From Rhodobacteraceae bacterium S2214 (GTDB taxonomy: Bacteria > Pseudomonadota > Alphaproteobacteria > Rhodobacterales > Rhodobacteraceae): DNA of 64,000 nt. Both the position numbers and the translations under genes were made by a program. Within the stretch, counting starts at the first letter, position 1; every line of letters begins with the position of its first letter. Below are positions 53,565 to 63,835 of the stretch, piece after piece. The DNA lies in assembly GCA_025141675.1 (NCBI GenBank), contig CP081161.1, positions 2,516,001 through 2,580,000 of the forward strand, in the 5' to 3' direction. A model generated the notes under the pieces. That model was not told the origin of the DNA and did no database searches. It saw only the letters and a list, made by a program, of their open reading frames with translations.

Positions 53565-55771
53565 TAGCCAGCCCCCCCAAACAAAGTCACATATGTGAGA
53601 AGCACAGTAATCCCCAGAACCATCGCGAATGCGTAAGTGAACATGTAGCCGGACTGCGCTTTATTCACGAGCCGTGTGAAGAACGGGACGATACCCATGG
53701 CCAAGCCGTTGATCCCGCCGTCGATTGTGTTGGTATCACCCTGTTTCCACAGGAAGCGGCCAATGGCTGTTGCCGGACGCACGAACACCACGTCGTAGAG
53801 TTCGTCGAAGTACCATTTGTTCAGCAGGAAGTTATACAGCGGCGCCTGTTGCTCTGCCAGTTTGGCAGGCAGGTCTGGACGACGGATGTACATTTGGAAC
53901 GCGAGCGCGAAACCGGCAAGCATTGCAAAGAACGGTGACAGCTTTACCCAAACCGGAACGCTGTGCGCTTCGTGTAGGACGTGGTTGTCAGGGTGCTTAA
54001 AGATCGCGCCCTGCCCGGGTGTTGCGGGCCATGCCGTTCCGTGATCGTCACTATGGGCATCATGTGCACCAGCCGCATCTTCACCGTGCTCTGCTGCTGC
54101 AGTGCCGTCGGCCATGTGCTCTGCATGGGTCTCATCGGTATGATCAGCGTGATCGTCGGTTTCTTCGCCAGCTGCATAAGCAGGTGCAACAAGCGTGAAA
54201 CCGAGGGCTGCGTGATCTTCTTCGTACTTCGTTTCAAGCACGCCGAAGAACTGGCCCACGTATTTGTCGGACTTGAAGAAGTCCTTGTAGAAATACATGC
54301 CAGAGAAGATTGCGCCGATGGCCAAGACCGCCAGAGGGATCAACATCACGTTCGGGCTTTCGTGCGCGTGTTCATGCGTATGCTTGTCACCGCGCGGTGT
54401 GCCGTAGAACGTCAGGAACATCAGGCGCCAGCTGTAGAAGCTGGTCATCAACGCAGCCACAACCAACATCCAGAACGCGTAGCCGTTACCGGCTGCATAA
54501 GCGGATTCGATGATCGCATCTTTGGATACAAAGCCCGCGAAGCCCACAGGGAAACCGATGTAAAGCAATGGGATACCGACACCGGTGATCGCCAATGTAC
54601 CGATCATCATCGCCCAGAACGTCTTTGGCAGTTTGTGACGCAGACCGCCATAGTTCCGCATGTCTTGTTCGTGGTGCATCCCGTGGATCACGGAACCCGC
54701 GCCCAAGAACAGCATCGCCTTAAAGAACGCGTGTGTCAGCAGGTGGAACATCGCGACGGAATAGACGCCAACGCCGGCTGCGACGAACATGTAGCCCAGC
54801 TGGGAACATGTAGAATATGCGATGACGCGTTTGATGTCGTTCTGGACCAGACCAACAGTGGCCGCGAAGAATGCTGTCGACGCACCAAGGAAGACGATGA
54901 AGTTCTTCGCTTCAGGTGCAAATTCGTAAAGTGGTGACATCCGGCAAACGAGGAAGACACCAGCCGTCACCATTGTCGCGGCGTGGATCAATGCGGACAC
55001 AGGTGTCGGGCCTTCCATCGCGTCTGGCAACCAAGTGTGCAGGAACAACTGCGCCGATTTACCCATCGCACCGATGAACAACAGGATCGCCAGCAGGTTC
55101 GCCGCGTTCCATTCCAACCCGATGAAACCAAGTGTGGTTTCAGCCAATTGCGGTGTTTGGGCGAAGATGTCGTCGAACTTGATGCTGTCGGTCATCATAT
55201 AAAGACCGAAGATGCCAAGCGCGAAACCGAAGTCACCGACACGGTTGACCACAAAGGCCTTCATCGCGGCGATGTTTGCGGATGGTTTTTTGTAGTAGAA
55301 ACCGATCAGCAGGTAAGACGCGACGCCCACCCCTTCCCAGCCAAAGAACATTTGGACAAGGTTGTCAGAGGTCACGAGCATCAACATTGCAAAGGTAAAG
55401 AACGACAGGTACGCGAAGAAACGCGCCTTGTAGTTTTCGCCTTCGCCGAAGTTTTCGTCGTGGGCCATGTAACCGAAGGAATACAGGTGCACCAAGGCGG
55501 ACACTGTGTTGATCACGATCAACATGATCGCAGTCAGACGGTCCATGCGGATCGCCCAGTCTGTACTGAGTGTGCCGGATTCGATCCAACGCAGGATCTG
55601 GATATGCTCTGTAACGCCATCGAATGTGAAGAAGACGATCCAAGACAGGAACGCGGCGAGCATCAAAAGACCCGTTGTCAGGTACTGCGCTGCGGTTTCA
55701 CCGATGATTTTCCAGCCGAAGCCCGCGATCAACGCGCCCACAAGCGGGGCAAAGAGGATGATGGTTTCCAT
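53564..55771 (-). CDS. nuoL: NADH-quinone oxidoreductase subunit L, with His-rich loop
   Basis: A 735-residue antiporter-like subunit at the distal end of the membrane arm, longer than the usual 610-690. [27 protein letters not shown] and [15 protein letters not shown] are the channel motifs. An extra segment at about residues 539-602 (nt 53967-54157) is packed with His, Asp and Glu ([14 protein letters not shown]), with at least twelve His before the last helices. The extra segment is in the coding sequence itself. The start lies 5 bp after the lipoprotein gene. Confidence 0.96.
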   Translation of the reverse strand: METIILFAPLVGALIAGFGWKIIGETAAQYLTTGLLMLAAFLSWIVFFTFDGVTEHIQILRWIESGTLSTDWAIRMDRLTAIMLIVINTVSALVHLYSFGYMAHDENFGEGENYKARFFAYLSFFTFAMLMLVTSDNLVQMFFGWEGVGVASYLLIGFYYKKPSANIAAMKAFVVNRVGDFGFALGIFGLYMMTDSIKFDDIFAQTPQLAETTLGFIGLEWNAANLLAILLFIGAMGKSAQLFLHTWLPDAMEGPTPVSALIHAATMVTAGVFLVCRMSPLYEFAPEAKNFIVFLGASTAFFAATVGLVQNDIKRVIAYSTCSQLGYMFVAAGVGVYSVAMFHLLTHAFFKAMLFLGAGSVIHGMHHEQDMRNYGGLRHKLPKTFWAMMIGTLAITGVGIPLLYIGFPVGFAGFVSKDAIIESAYAAGNGYAFWMLVVAALMTSFYSWRLMFLTFYGTPRGDKHTHEHAHESPNVMLIPLAVLAIGAIFSGMYFYKDFFKSDKYVGQFFGVLETKYEEDHAALGFTLVAPAYAAGEETDDHADHTDETHAEHMADGTAAAEHGEDAAGAHDAHSDDHGTAWPATPGQGAIFKHPDNHVLHEAHSVPVWVKLSPFFAMLAGFALAFQMYIRRPDLPAKLAEQQAPLYNFLLNKWYFDELYDVVFVRPATAIGRFLWKQGDTNTIDGGINGLAMGIVPFFTRLVNKAQSGYMFTYAFAMVLGITVLLTYVTLFGGAG

Positions 55772-55775
55772 AGGT

Positions 55776-56324
55776 CTAATTCACTCTATTTTCTTCGCGT
55801 TGCGTAAACTTGCGGGACGGATCTTTGTCGCCTCGCAGCTCAGGGTAAAAGAGAGCACAACCACAATCTTCTTCAGCACGGCTCTGATCTTCAGGCGTCT
55901 CGCGCCAAACATACATGCCGCTTTCTTCAGCGAAACCAATAATCTCATCAATCGTCGACGGGCGCGCTTGATCCAAAATCATGCGCTTAAGAATGGGAAG
56001 CTCGTCCCTAGCGTCGATACGATAATCTCTTTCATTCCCATTCAGAGAGGTATTCGACTGCTCAAAGCCATAAGATAGATATGTAAACCGAATTTTTTCA
56101 CCTGACGTGCAATTGTTTAGCGTCAAATAGGAAGCTCCGCCCGGTCCGGCTTGGTATCCACCTTCTTGAAGAACAAATCCGGCACCGGCATCAATTGGAG
56201 CTTCATCGCGATGTGAAATGTCCAAAACCTCACATATCTCGGGGCTTTGATTTATGCCACAGCCAGCCAAAGCTGCGATAGCAACAGCTTTTGAAATAGC
56301 GCTGGGTTGAACTGAACCAAACAT
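55776..56324 (-). CDS. AT-rich lipoprotein-like gene inserted between nuoK and nuoL
   Basis: I do not recognise this protein. It encodes 182 residues. The N-terminus [19 protein letters not shown] has a lipobox (LAGC), so it may be a lipoprotein. The body is polar with several Cys ([27 protein letters not shown]) and no membrane helix. Its base composition is clearly more AT-rich than nuoK and nuoL on either side, yet it fits the gap with 3 and 4 bp to spare. That combination suggests a late insertion that kept the operon intact. Confidence 0.65.
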   Translation of the reverse strand: MFGSVQPSAISKAVAIAALAGCGINQSPEICEVLDISHRDEAPIDAGAGFVLQEGGYQAGPGGASYLTLNNCTSGEKIRFTYLSYGFEQSNTSLNGNERDYRIDARDELPILKRMILDQARPSTIDEIIGFAEESGMYVWRETPEDQSRAEEDCGCALFYPELRGDKDPSRKFTQREENRVN

Positions 56325-56327
56325 CCT

Positions 56328-56633
56328 CTACCCCTTCATCACATTGACGTCTTCGACGTCGATAGTGCCGCGGTTGCGGAAGAAACAAACAAGGATGGCG
56401 AGGCCGATGGCGGCTTCAGCAGCGGCGACCGTCAAAACGAACAGGGTAAAGACCTGACCGGTGAGATCACCAAGGTAGCTGGAAAATGCGACGAGGTTGA
56501 TGTTCACCGCGAGCAGCATCAATTCGATGCTCATCAACAAAATGATGACGTTCTTACGGTTCAGGAAAAGTCCGAAAATCCCGATCACAAACAGGGCCGC
56601 AGCCACCGCGAGATAATGTTCAAGTCCGATCAT
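56328..56633 (-). CDS. nuoK: NADH-quinone oxidoreductase subunit K
   Basis: A 101-residue subunit with three helices, including the conserved Glu of [36 protein letters not shown] is the third helix. ATG 56633 ([10 protein letters not shown]) has AAGGGG upstream; 25 upstream residues in the open frame are not part of NuoK. It is separated from nuoJ by more than 1 kb, unlike the usual tight J-K junction. Confidence 0.95.
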   Translation of the reverse strand: MIGLEHYLAVAAALFVIGIFGLFLNRKNVIILLMSIELMLLAVNINLVAFSSYLGDLTGQVFTLFVLTVAAAEAAIGLAILVCFFRNRGTIDVEDVNVMKG

Positions 56634-57081
56634 GCTTTGCATCCCCTTCGGGGTGGCGATCCCCGGTTCGGCACCCGTGCGCGGGCGCGGTATTTTCCAA
56701 GACGTCATAGTCAGTTTGGGGGGGTAGGTTCAAGCCCTAGGACCGCGCAAACTGCCATTCAAGGGCCTCTATCGCGGCATTAATTCTCGATGGCGTCAAA
56801 AAAAGGGAATATCGCGCCGTAAGTTACTGAAAGGTTTATTTCTGAACCGCGTCGGAATGGACAGGTATCGCTGCAAAACAGCAGCTTTTGTGGGGATTTT
56901 CTATCAGACTTTGCCAAGGGATCCGCCGCGCCTATTTGACTGGTCCAACAGACGTAGAAAACAAAAAAGGGGCCCGAGGACCCCTTTTCTTAACCTTCAA
57001 GACCGACGTTTGGACAAACCCACATTGGGGCGCGGCACGACGTCTATCGGCGCCATCGCAGTCAAACGTTGATCGCAGCGC
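56634..57081. other. Intergenic region upstream of nuoK
   Basis: 448 bp with no gene. It contains the terminator at 56963-56990 and must hold the promoter for nuoK-nuoN if the upstream terminators work. No clear promoter boxes stand out. Confidence 0.55.
56963..56990 (-). terminator. Terminator after the secreted-protein gene
   Basis: Read leftward: AAGAAAAGGGGTCC, a short loop, GGGCCCC, then TTTTTTT. The stem is short (about 5 bp plus a wobble) but GC-rich. It lies about 90 bp after the stop of the gene at 57082. Confidence 0.55.
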
Positions 57082-57420
57082 TTAGTTTGCGCAGGCGTAT
57101 CCAGCGATTTTATCTTCAGCGGAGCCGCGGATAATTTCGACCATTTCGGGATCTGCAACAGGGTTTTCATTCAACGAATCAAGTGTCGGACCTGATGCAA
57201 CAAGACCGATCCGGTACGGTTCACAGCTGACGTGATGCTGTGTGTATGTGTTCGCGCCATCAGCGTTGCGACGCGTCACCGCATCTTTTTTCACGCCGGA
57301 TGCGTTGGACACTTCCAGCACAGTGTATGTCACACCTGTTTCGCCTTCGACTGTCAGGTCTTGCGCGCCTGCAGCCGTCGCACAGACTGCAATTGTGGCA
57401 GCAATAAGTACATTTTTCAT
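57082..57420 (-). CDS. Small secreted protein between nuoJ and nuoK
   Basis: I do not recognise this protein. It encodes 112 residues with a Sec signal peptide (MKNVLIAATIAVCATAAGAQ, cleavage after AGA). The mature part has two Cys (VSCEPYRIG and GYACAN) that could form a disulfide, and a beta-rich look. It is therefore periplasmic or secreted. It has terminators on both sides, so it is probably transcribed alone. It is not a known complex I subunit. Confidence 0.75.
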   Translation of the reverse strand: MKNVLIAATIAVCATAAGAQDLTVEGETGVTYTVLEVSNASGVKKDAVTRRNADGANTYTQHHVSCEPYRIGLVASGPTLDSLNENPVADPEMVEIIRGSAEDKIAGYACAN

Positions 57421-57638
57421 CGTTATCGTCCTTGTTCAGGTTCTAGGTCTTACAATTTTTGTCGGCTTGGGAACGTCGACACAAACCCACACCATTCTAC
57501 TTTACCGTTTAGTATCAACCGTATAGCGCAAACTACGCTTATGATTTAACCAAGCCAGTTGCGCAGAATAGACCCGAAATAATTGTCATAATTAAGGAAA
57601 AGCGGGCGTTGATGAAAAATCTGACCCCAAAACGCAAT

Positions 57639-57660
57639 CGGGGCAGCCGAAGCTGCCCCG
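57639..57660 (-). terminator. Hairpin terminator after nuoJ
   Basis: Perfect 9-bp stem CGGGGCAGC / GCTGCCCCG. Read leftward the loop is TTCG, the stable C(UUCG)G tetraloop, followed after 6 nt by TTTT. It lies about 40 bp after the nuoJ stop. Confidence 0.7.
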
Positions 57661-57701
57661 TCGTATAGTCGAAAGTGTAGTGGTCGAAGATCAGAGGGCG
57701 A

Positions 57702-58307
57702 TTAAAGCCCCTGCCCCGGTTTCACATCTTTCAGTTCCATCGCTTTTGCTGGATCGCGGTACATCTGTTCCAAAACATTCTGGCGTTTGATGTCCACACG
57801 GTGGCGCAGTGTCAGAACAATGGCCCCGATCATCGCAACCAGCAGGATCAAACCAGCCAGTTGGAACAGCATGAAGTATTTGTCGTAGATCAGCAGACCA
57901 AGCGCTGCGGTGTTTTCAACGTCGGACACTGGTGCGGCTGCACGTAGTTCCGCCCCGTCAGAGAAGCCCCAAACGCCAAGTGCGATCATCAGCTGCATGA
58001 CCAAGACCAAACCGATCAGCAAAGCGAGCGGCATGTATTTGGTCATTTCCGCCTTCAGTTCGGCGAAATCAACGTCGAGCATCATCACGACGAACAAGAA
58101 CAACACCGCGACCGCGCCGACGTAGACGATGATCAGCAGCATCGCCACAAATTCGGCGCCCAGCATGACGAACAGACCCGCCGACGACAGGAAGGCGAGG
58201 ATCAACCACAGGACCGAATGGACCGGATTGCGGCTGACCACGGTCAATAGCCCACCGACAAGCGCGGAGATGGCAAAGAGATAGAAAGTAAACGCGAAAA
58301 CTGTCAT
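57702..58307 (-). CDS. nuoJ: NADH-quinone oxidoreductase subunit J
   Basis: A 201-residue membrane subunit with five helices; [26 protein letters not shown] is the conserved third-helix region. The start overlaps the CMD gene stop by ATGA. Confidence 0.95.
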   Translation of the reverse strand: MTVFAFTFYLFAISALVGGLLTVVSRNPVHSVLWLILAFLSSAGLFVMLGAEFVAMLLIIVYVGAVAVLFLFVVMMLDVDFAELKAEMTKYMPLALLIGLVLVMQLMIALGVWGFSDGAELRAAAPVSDVENTAALGLLIYDKYFMLFQLAGLILLVAMIGAIVLTLRHRVDIKRQNVLEQMYRDPAKAMELKDVKPGQGL

Positions 58308-58699
58308 GCGTCCTGATCCTTGTCTAAAACGTCAGTGGCCAATTCCATGGCCTTTGTCATTGCAGGCACACCACCGAACATGGCGGCTGTGGCAATCGTT
58401 TCTGCGATTTCCTGCTTTGTGGCCCCTGCTTCGACAGCGTGGCGCACGGTCAATTTGATCTGCGGTTCTGCGGTTGCCCCAGCGATGGTCAGCCCATGCA
58501 AAGTCAGCAGCAGTTTCGTTTTTGCATCCAGCCCGTCAGGCGAGATGCCTTTGCCCATGAATGCTTCCATCATGTCTTTTGGCATGGTCGGAAACATATC
58601 CTCGAAACCCTTTGGGATAAACGATTCAAGATCAGGGTTCATGGATTTGGCCATTTCCTGGCCCATCTTCATCATGGCCTCGAACGGGTTATCGGTCAT
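58304..58699 (-). CDS. Carboxymuconolactone decarboxylase-family protein, copy 1
   Basis: A 131-residue AhpD/CMD-fold protein. [45 protein letters not shown] sequence gives the family pattern ([18 protein letters not shown]), but there is no CxxC, so it is not an AhpD peroxidase. It has 4-bp overlaps on both sides in the nuo cluster. Its role there is unknown. Confidence 0.85.
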   Translation of the reverse strand: MTDNPFEAMMKMGQEMAKSMNPDLESFIPKGFEDMFPTMPKDMMEAFMGKGISPDGLDAKTKLLLTLHGLTIAGATAEPQIKLTVRHAVEAGATKQEIAETIATAAMFGGVPAMTKAMELATDVLDKDQDA

Positions 58700-59082
58700 G
58701 CCGCATCCTCCGCCTCAAAAACTTCAATGGCCGCGTTCATCGCGTTGATCATCGCCGGAAAGCCGCCGTACAGCGTCATCTGGTAGATGATTTCGCAGAC
58801 TTCTTCGCGAGTGGCCCCGACAGCGCGGGCGCTGCGGATGTTGACCTGCAATTGCGGTTTTGTCTGGCCGCCAAGCGCGGTCAACGCTGCAATGGTGGCC
58901 AGCAAACGTGTCTTTTCGTCAACGCCGTCACGTGCGTAGAACGTGCCATAAGCCACATTCACAACCATCTTGGACAGACCAGGCACAAGCGCATCATAAC
59001 GCGCCGCAAGTGCGTCTTCCATGCCGGGGTTTACGGCCTCAGAAAGGGCTTTGCCTGCTGCATAGGTGTCTGTTTGGGTCAT
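58696..59082 (-). CDS. Carboxymuconolactone decarboxylase-family protein, copy 2
   Basis: A 128-residue paralogue of copy 1 (TRLLATIAALTALGGQTKPQ and GATREEVCEIIYQMTLYGG). It also lacks CxxC. The two genes are tandem duplicates, translationally coupled, in the nuoI-nuoJ interval. Confidence 0.85.
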   Translation of the reverse strand: MTQTDTYAAGKALSEAVNPGMEDALAARYDALVPGLSKMVVNVAYGTFYARDGVDEKTRLLATIAALTALGGQTKPQLQVNIRSARAVGATREEVCEIIYQMTLYGGFPAMINAMNAAIEVFEAEDAA

Positions 59083-59504
59083 ACGATATCCCCCAAACGC
59101 GTCAGCAAATCGGCTGTGTTGCTTTGGAAGGATTCGGCATCTTCAGGAGATGCGTCTTCCCACAGTTCGGCGAGTTCGGATGTTTCCGACGCCAATACCT
59201 TTGGGATCGCAGCCGCAGCATAATCAATCAGGTCGAGGTTTTCGGCGACATCCGCGCGATGGACCAGAAGTTCGGACACCACATCGTCGTCCACCTTCGT
59301 GGATGGATTGTCGTGGCATGCCGCCACGACTTCGCCAGCGACGATGGCCGCCTGCCCTGCGTCGATTTCGATGTATGTGCCGTCCGCAAGATTTGCGATG
59401 TCGCGCAGAACAGTTTCCACAACAGCAGCGGTCCCTTCGCGGTAATCCGCGAGGAAGTCCAACGCCCCATCGTTGTCAAAGCTACCTGTGCCCCAAGCGC
59501 CCAT
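59079..59504 (-). CDS. DUF4259 domain protein
   Basis: A 141-residue protein starting MGAWGTGSFDNDGALDF, the DUF4259 signature. It is helical and acidic. Function unknown. An in-frame ATG at 59522 would add six residues; 59504 fits the family. It lies between nuoI (21 bp) and the CMD genes (4-bp overlap). Confidence 0.85.
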   Translation of the reverse strand: MGAWGTGSFDNDGALDFLADYREGTAAVVETVLRDIANLADGTYIEIDAGQAAIVAGEVVAACHDNPSTKVDDDVVSELLVHRADVAENLDLIDYAAAAIPKVLASETSELAELWEDASPEDAESFQSNTADLLTRLGDIV

Positions 59505-59525
59505 CTTATGAAACCGGCCCAAGGA

Positions 59526-60020
59526 TCATCGGTAAGGTGCATCCATTTCGAGATTGCGTGCGATTTCAGCTTCCCAACGGTCGCCGTTCGCTAGCAGTTT
59601 GTCTTTGTCGTAGTACAATTCTTCGCGTGTCTCTGTTGAGAATTCGAAGTTTGGACCTTCGACGATCGCATCCACTGGGCAGGCTTCTTGGCAGAAACCG
59701 CAGTAGATGCATTTTGTCATATCGATGTCGTAGCGTGTGGTCCGGCGGGATCCGTCGTCGCGCGGTTCCGCGTCGATGGTGATCGCCTGCGCAGGACAAA
59801 CCGCTTCGCACAGTTTACATGCGATGCAGCGTTCTTCGCCGTTTGGATAGCGGCGCAACGCATGTTCACCACGGAAACGCGGGGACAAAGGCCCCTTTTC
59901 ATGCGGGTAGTTCAACGTCGCTTTTGGCGAGAAGAAGTATTTGAACCCAAGCTTGAAGCCTTGGAAGAAATCCTGAAGCAAAAAGTACTTCGCGGCGCGG
60001 GTATAATCGATTTGGGTCAT
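59526..60020 (-). CDS. nuoI: NADH-quinone oxidoreductase subunit I
   Basis: A 164-residue peripheral-arm subunit with two 4Fe-4S motifs, [15 protein letters not shown] and [15 protein letters not shown] (clusters N6a and N6b). [16 protein letters not shown] is also typical. The start overlaps the small gene upstream by ATGA. Confidence 0.97.
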   Translation of the reverse strand: MTQIDYTRAAKYFLLQDFFQGFKLGFKYFFSPKATLNYPHEKGPLSPRFRGEHALRRYPNGEERCIACKLCEAVCPAQAITIDAEPRDDGSRRTTRYDIDMTKCIYCGFCQEACPVDAIVEGPNFEFSTETREELYYDKDKLLANGDRWEAEIARNLEMDAPYR

Positions 60021-60238
60021 GGGCGGGTCTCCGAACCAGTCACGTCTAGTTTGCCGATTGCTTCATCAATTTGCACAAGAAACGCAGCTTTTTCGGCCCG
60101 CTGCGTTTTTTGGTCGCCGAATTGGGCGATATATTCACCGACGGTCATTTTACCGTCTTCAGCCGTTTGACCAGCCAGAATGTCGCTGCGCATCTGACGC
60201 AAGTCTTCGAGCGACATTTTGTTCAGCTGGTTTGCCAT
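60017..60238 (-). CDS. Small charged helical protein between nuoH and nuoI
   Basis: I do not recognise this protein. It encodes 73 residues, all likely alpha-helical ([32 protein letters not shown]), with no Cys and no membrane segment. It starts 1 bp after the nuoH stop and overlaps nuoI by 4 bp, so it is made with the complex I subunits. An assembly or accessory role is an inference. Confidence 0.75.
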   Translation of the reverse strand: MANQLNKMSLEDLRQMRSDILAGQTAEDGKMTVGEYIAQFGDQKTQRAEKAAFLVQIDEAIGKLDVTGSETRP

Positions 60239-60239
60239 A

Positions 60240-61280
60240 TCAGCCGCCTACTGCCCAGCGTGCCCAGAAGCCGCCAAAGACTTCGAACTTTGCCATGAAG
60301 GCGATGAACACGACCCATACCAGCGACATTGGCAAGAAGACTTTCCAGCCGATCCGCATCAGTTGGTCGTAGCGGTAGCGCGGTGTGATCGCCTTCACCA
60401 TGGAGAAGAAGAAGAACACAGTCGCCATTTTCAGGATCATCCAGAACACGCCATCCGGCAGGAACGGCAGTGGGGACAGCCAGCCACCGAAGAACAGCAG
60501 CGAGATCAGCGCGCACATCAGCACGACAGCCATCAGTTCGCCGATCATGAACAGCAGGAAAGGTGTGGATGAGTATTCAACTTGGTAACCCGCAACCAAT
60601 TCTGATTCCGCTTCTGGAAGGTCGAATGGTGGGCGGTTTGTTTCAGCCAAGGCGCTGATAAAGAACAGGAATACCATCGGGAAGTGCGGCAACCAGTACC
60701 AGCCGAGGATGCCGTAGCCCGTGTCTTGCGCCGCAACGATTGACCCGAAGTTCATTGAACCGGTTGAGATAATCACACCGATGATGATCAGGCCCAAAGA
60801 GACTTCGTAAGAAATCATCTGCGCGGCAGAGCGGAGCGAGCCGAGGAACGGATATTTCGAGTTTGACGCCCAACCGCCCATGATCACGCCGTAAACTTCC
60901 AGCGATGACACAGCGAAGACGAACAGGATCGCCACGTTGATGTTGGACACGACCCAACCGTCATTGAATGGGATCACCGACCAAGCGACAACTGCCAGAA
61001 CGAAGGAAATCATTGGGGCAAGGAAGAAGACACCTTTGTCGGCACCCGCAGGCACGACGATTTCTTTGACGATGTATTTCAAGAAATCCGCGAAGGATTG
61101 CAGCAAACCGTAGGCACCAACCATGTTCGGCCCTTTGCGCATCTGGACAGCCGCCCAGATTTTACGGTCCGCATACATCAGGAAGGCCAAGGCGACCAAC
61201 AGCGGGATCAAAACCAGTAGACACTGGCCCAACATCACAAGGACCATGCCTAGGTTTGTATTGGTGAAAAACTCAATCAT
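60240..61280 (-). CDS. nuoH: NADH-quinone oxidoreductase subunit H
   Basis: A 346-residue membrane subunit with eight helices that forms the quinone-entry site. [36 protein letters not shown] and [13 protein letters not shown] are the NuoH signatures. It lies 9 bp after the lipoprotein gene. Confidence 0.97.
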   Translation of the reverse strand: MIEFFTNTNLGMVLVMLGQCLLVLIPLLVALAFLMYADRKIWAAVQMRKGPNMVGAYGLLQSFADFLKYIVKEIVVPAGADKGVFFLAPMISFVLAVVAWSVIPFNDGWVVSNINVAILFVFAVSSLEVYGVIMGGWASNSKYPFLGSLRSAAQMISYEVSLGLIIIGVIISTGSMNFGSIVAAQDTGYGILGWYWLPHFPMVFLFFISALAETNRPPFDLPEAESELVAGYQVEYSSTPFLLFMIGELMAVVLMCALISLLFFGGWLSPLPFLPDGVFWMILKMATVFFFFSMVKAITPRYRYDQLMRIGWKVFLPMSLVWVVFIAFMAKFEVFGGFWARWAVGG

Positions 61281-61289
61281 TGTCGTCCC

Positions 61290-61679
61290 CTACACCGTTG
61301 GAATTCCGGACTGACCGCAATCTGCGACAGTCACTTCGGCGTCAATTGTTCGGCTACCCGCGGGCAGCGCTGGCGAAATCACAAAGACCGCATCGCCGGT
61401 CCATGTTGCGCCCTCTTGGGCGGCAGTCGTGCGCACGTGGCGCGTAAATCCATAGCCCCGGATCAGGGTATATTGGGCGGCAGCACAGCGGGCGTATTGA
61501 TCCACGTCCGCTTGGGTCCGTGCACCGGTCATGCTGACCCGAAAGTTCACCAGATCACCGTCCAACAAACGCGTTTCAATGCCGTTATAGACAGGCGCAA
61601 AGGTATCGCGGGACACATCGGCCCCTGATCCTGTGCAACCCGCAAGGGCCAACGCGCTTATGACGGCGACAGCTTTCAC
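61290..61679 (-). CDS. Small lipoprotein between nuoG and nuoH
   Basis: A 129-residue protein with lipobox LAGC (Cys15 of MKAVAVISALALAGC). The mature part is beta-rich with a Cys pair (RCAAAQ and VADCGQSG). It uses a GTG start directly after the nuoG stop, so it is coupled to nuoG. Periplasmic-face or outer-membrane location expected. Function unknown. Confidence 0.8.
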   Translation of the reverse strand: MKAVAVISALALAGCTGSGADVSRDTFAPVYNGIETRLLDGDLVNFRVSMTGARTQADVDQYARCAAAQYTLIRGYGFTRHVRTTAAQEGATWTGDAVFVISPALPAGSRTIDAEVTVADCGQSGIPTV

Positions 61680-63698
61680 TTACTCGGCGGCCATCGGTGC
61701 GTTTGCGCGGGCTTTGGCGTTGGCGGACAGTTCCGCCATCAGCTGGGATGCCCGTGCGATTGGGTTGGTCAGGTAGAAATCAGTCACAGCGTTCACGAAG
61801 TCCGCTTTGCCCGGTTTCTTAGCCGCGATTGGCTGCCAATCGTTTTCTGCAACAACGTCGATGTCACCCAGATGCGGATGCGCCGCCACGATAGCAGAGC
61901 GCAATTGCGCCATGGAATCGTATGGCAATGTCGCCTCGAGTTCCGCAGACAAAGCCCGCAGGATCGCCCAGTTTTCTTTGGCTTCACCCGGTGCATGTGA
62001 TGCACGCATCGCCAGCTGAGGACGGCCTTCTGTGTTCACGAACAGACCGTTTTCTTCAGTGTAAGCTGCACCCGGCAGGATCACGTCAGCGCGGTGTGCG
62101 CCGCGGTCGCCGTGCGAGCCCTGATAGATCACGAAAGCGCCCGGTTTGATTTCAACTTCGTCCGCGCCAAGGTTATAAACAACCTCTGCCCCGTCCAATG
62201 CCGCTTCAAGACCACCTTCAGTCACGGCACCCACGTCCATCGCGCCTACGCGGCTGGCCGCTGTGTGCAGAATGAGGAATTTGGACTGTGCAGCGTCCGC
62301 CGCTTTCATTGCTTGGCTTAGCACCGCTTCGCCGTCAGCTTCTGTCAATGCGCCTTGACCGACGATCATCACACCTTTGGTGCCGTGTTTGTCGGAATGG
62401 TCCAAGCCAGCAAGATCAACCAGATCGTCACGACCAGAGCCGATTTGTTTGATGTCGAAAGTCAGATCATCATTTGAGCCGATGCGGGCAACGTTCGCGC
62501 CGCGTGACCAAGCCTGACGCAGACGCGCGTTCAGCACAGGAGCTTCCAGACGCGGGTTGGTCCCGATCAGGACCATCATTTCCGCATCGTCGATATCTTC
62601 GATCGCAGCAGTCCCCACGTAAGCGGACCGGTTGCCGATTGGCAGCTTCGCACCATCGACGCGACATTCGACGTTACCGCCCTGCCCTTCGATCAGTTGT
62701 TTCAGCGCAAATGCAGCTTCAACAGGTGCCAGATCGCCAACGAGACCTGCAACCTTTTTGCCTTTCATCGCGGATGCGACGGCGGCAAGCGCTTCGGGCC
62801 AGCTGGCTTTGCGCAGCTTACCGTTTTCGCGGATGTAAGGTGTGTCGAGACGCTGACGACGCAGACCGTCCCAAACGAAACGTGTTTTGTCGGAAATCCA
62901 TTCTTCGTTCACGCCGTCATGGTTACGCGGCAAGAACCGCATCACTTCGCGGCCCTTGGTGTCCACGCGGATGTTTGACCCAAGCGCGTCCATCACGTCG
63001 ATGGATTCGGTTTTGGTCAATTCCCAAGGACGGGCGGTGAAAGCGTATGGTTTGGACACAAGCGCGCCAACCGGACACAGGTCAATGATATTGCCCTGCA
63101 TGTTCGAATCGAGCGTTTCGCCCAGATACGATGTAATCTCTGCATCTTCACCACGGCCAGTCTGGCCCATCTGGTGGATGCCTGCGACCTCAGTCGTGAA
63201 GCGCACACAACGGGTGCAGGAAATGCAGCGTGTCATGTGGGTTTCAACGAGCGGACCAAGATCCAGATCTTCTGTCGCGCGCTTTGGTTCGCGGAAGCGA
63301 GAGAAATCGACGCCGTAGGCCATTGCCTGATCCTGCAGATCGCATTCGCCGCCTTGGTCACAAATCGGGCAATCCAGCGGGTGGTTGATCAGGAGGAACT
63401 CCATCACGCCTTCGCGGGCCTTTTTAACCATAGGACTGTTGGTTTTCACAACAGGCGGCTGGCCTTCCGGACCGGGGCGCAGATCGCGGACCTGCATCGC
63501 GCAGGATGCGGCAGGCTTTGGCGGCCCACCGACAACTTCAACCAGACACATGCGGCAGTTGCCCGCGATGGTCAGACGTTCGTGGTAACAAAACCGCGGG
63601 ATTTCCACGCCTGCTTCTTCGCAGGCCTGGATCAGGGTCATTGCCCCATCCACCTCAACTTCGGTTCCATCAATGACGACTTTTTTCAGATCAGACAT
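61680..63698 (-). CDS. nuoG: NADH-quinone oxidoreductase subunit G
   Basis: A 672-residue Fe-S subunit of the peripheral arm. 2Fe-2S ligands in [17 protein letters not shown] and ASCAM, 4Fe-4S HxxCxxC-type cluster in [17 protein letters not shown], and a further cluster in [11 protein letters not shown] and [11 protein letters not shown]. The C-terminal ~400 residues form the molybdopterin-oxidoreductase-like domain. ATG 63698 ([11 protein letters not shown]) is chosen over an upstream frame extension. Confidence 0.96.
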   Translation of the reverse strand: MSDLKKVVIDGTEVEVDGAMTLIQACEEAGVEIPRFCYHERLTIAGNCRMCLVEVVGGPPKPAASCAMQVRDLRPGPEGQPPVVKTNSPMVKKAREGVMEFLLINHPLDCPICDQGGECDLQDQAMAYGVDFSRFREPKRATEDLDLGPLVETHMTRCISCTRCVRFTTEVAGIHQMGQTGRGEDAEITSYLGETLDSNMQGNIIDLCPVGALVSKPYAFTARPWELTKTESIDVMDALGSNIRVDTKGREVMRFLPRNHDGVNEEWISDKTRFVWDGLRRQRLDTPYIRENGKLRKASWPEALAAVASAMKGKKVAGLVGDLAPVEAAFALKQLIEGQGGNVECRVDGAKLPIGNRSAYVGTAAIEDIDDAEMMVLIGTNPRLEAPVLNARLRQAWSRGANVARIGSNDDLTFDIKQIGSGRDDLVDLAGLDHSDKHGTKGVMIVGQGALTEADGEAVLSQAMKAADAAQSKFLILHTAASRVGAMDVGAVTEGGLEAALDGAEVVYNLGADEVEIKPGAFVIYQGSHGDRGAHRADVILPGAAYTEENGLFVNTEGRPQLAMRASHAPGEAKENWAILRALSAELEATLPYDSMAQLRSAIVAAHPHLGDIDVVAENDWQPIAAKKPGKADFVNAVTDFYLTNPIARASQLMAELSANAKARANAPMAAE

Positions 63699-63835
63699 AT
63701 CGCGCCTTTTCGTTCCGCATGCAGCACCACACATGAAAATGCGTGACGGCTTTGGAAGGCGTTCTAGCGGATGGTCGCACCCGATACCAGACGCTAGGCC
63801 ATCTTTTTGAAGCTGAAATGTGAGGTTGTTAACCC

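Noticed and set aside
53981..54937. 318-codon open frame opposite nuoL
   Set aside because: Antisense shadow; its apparent length comes from the codon bias of nuoL. The same holds for the 240-codon frame at 52827-53549 opposite nuoM.
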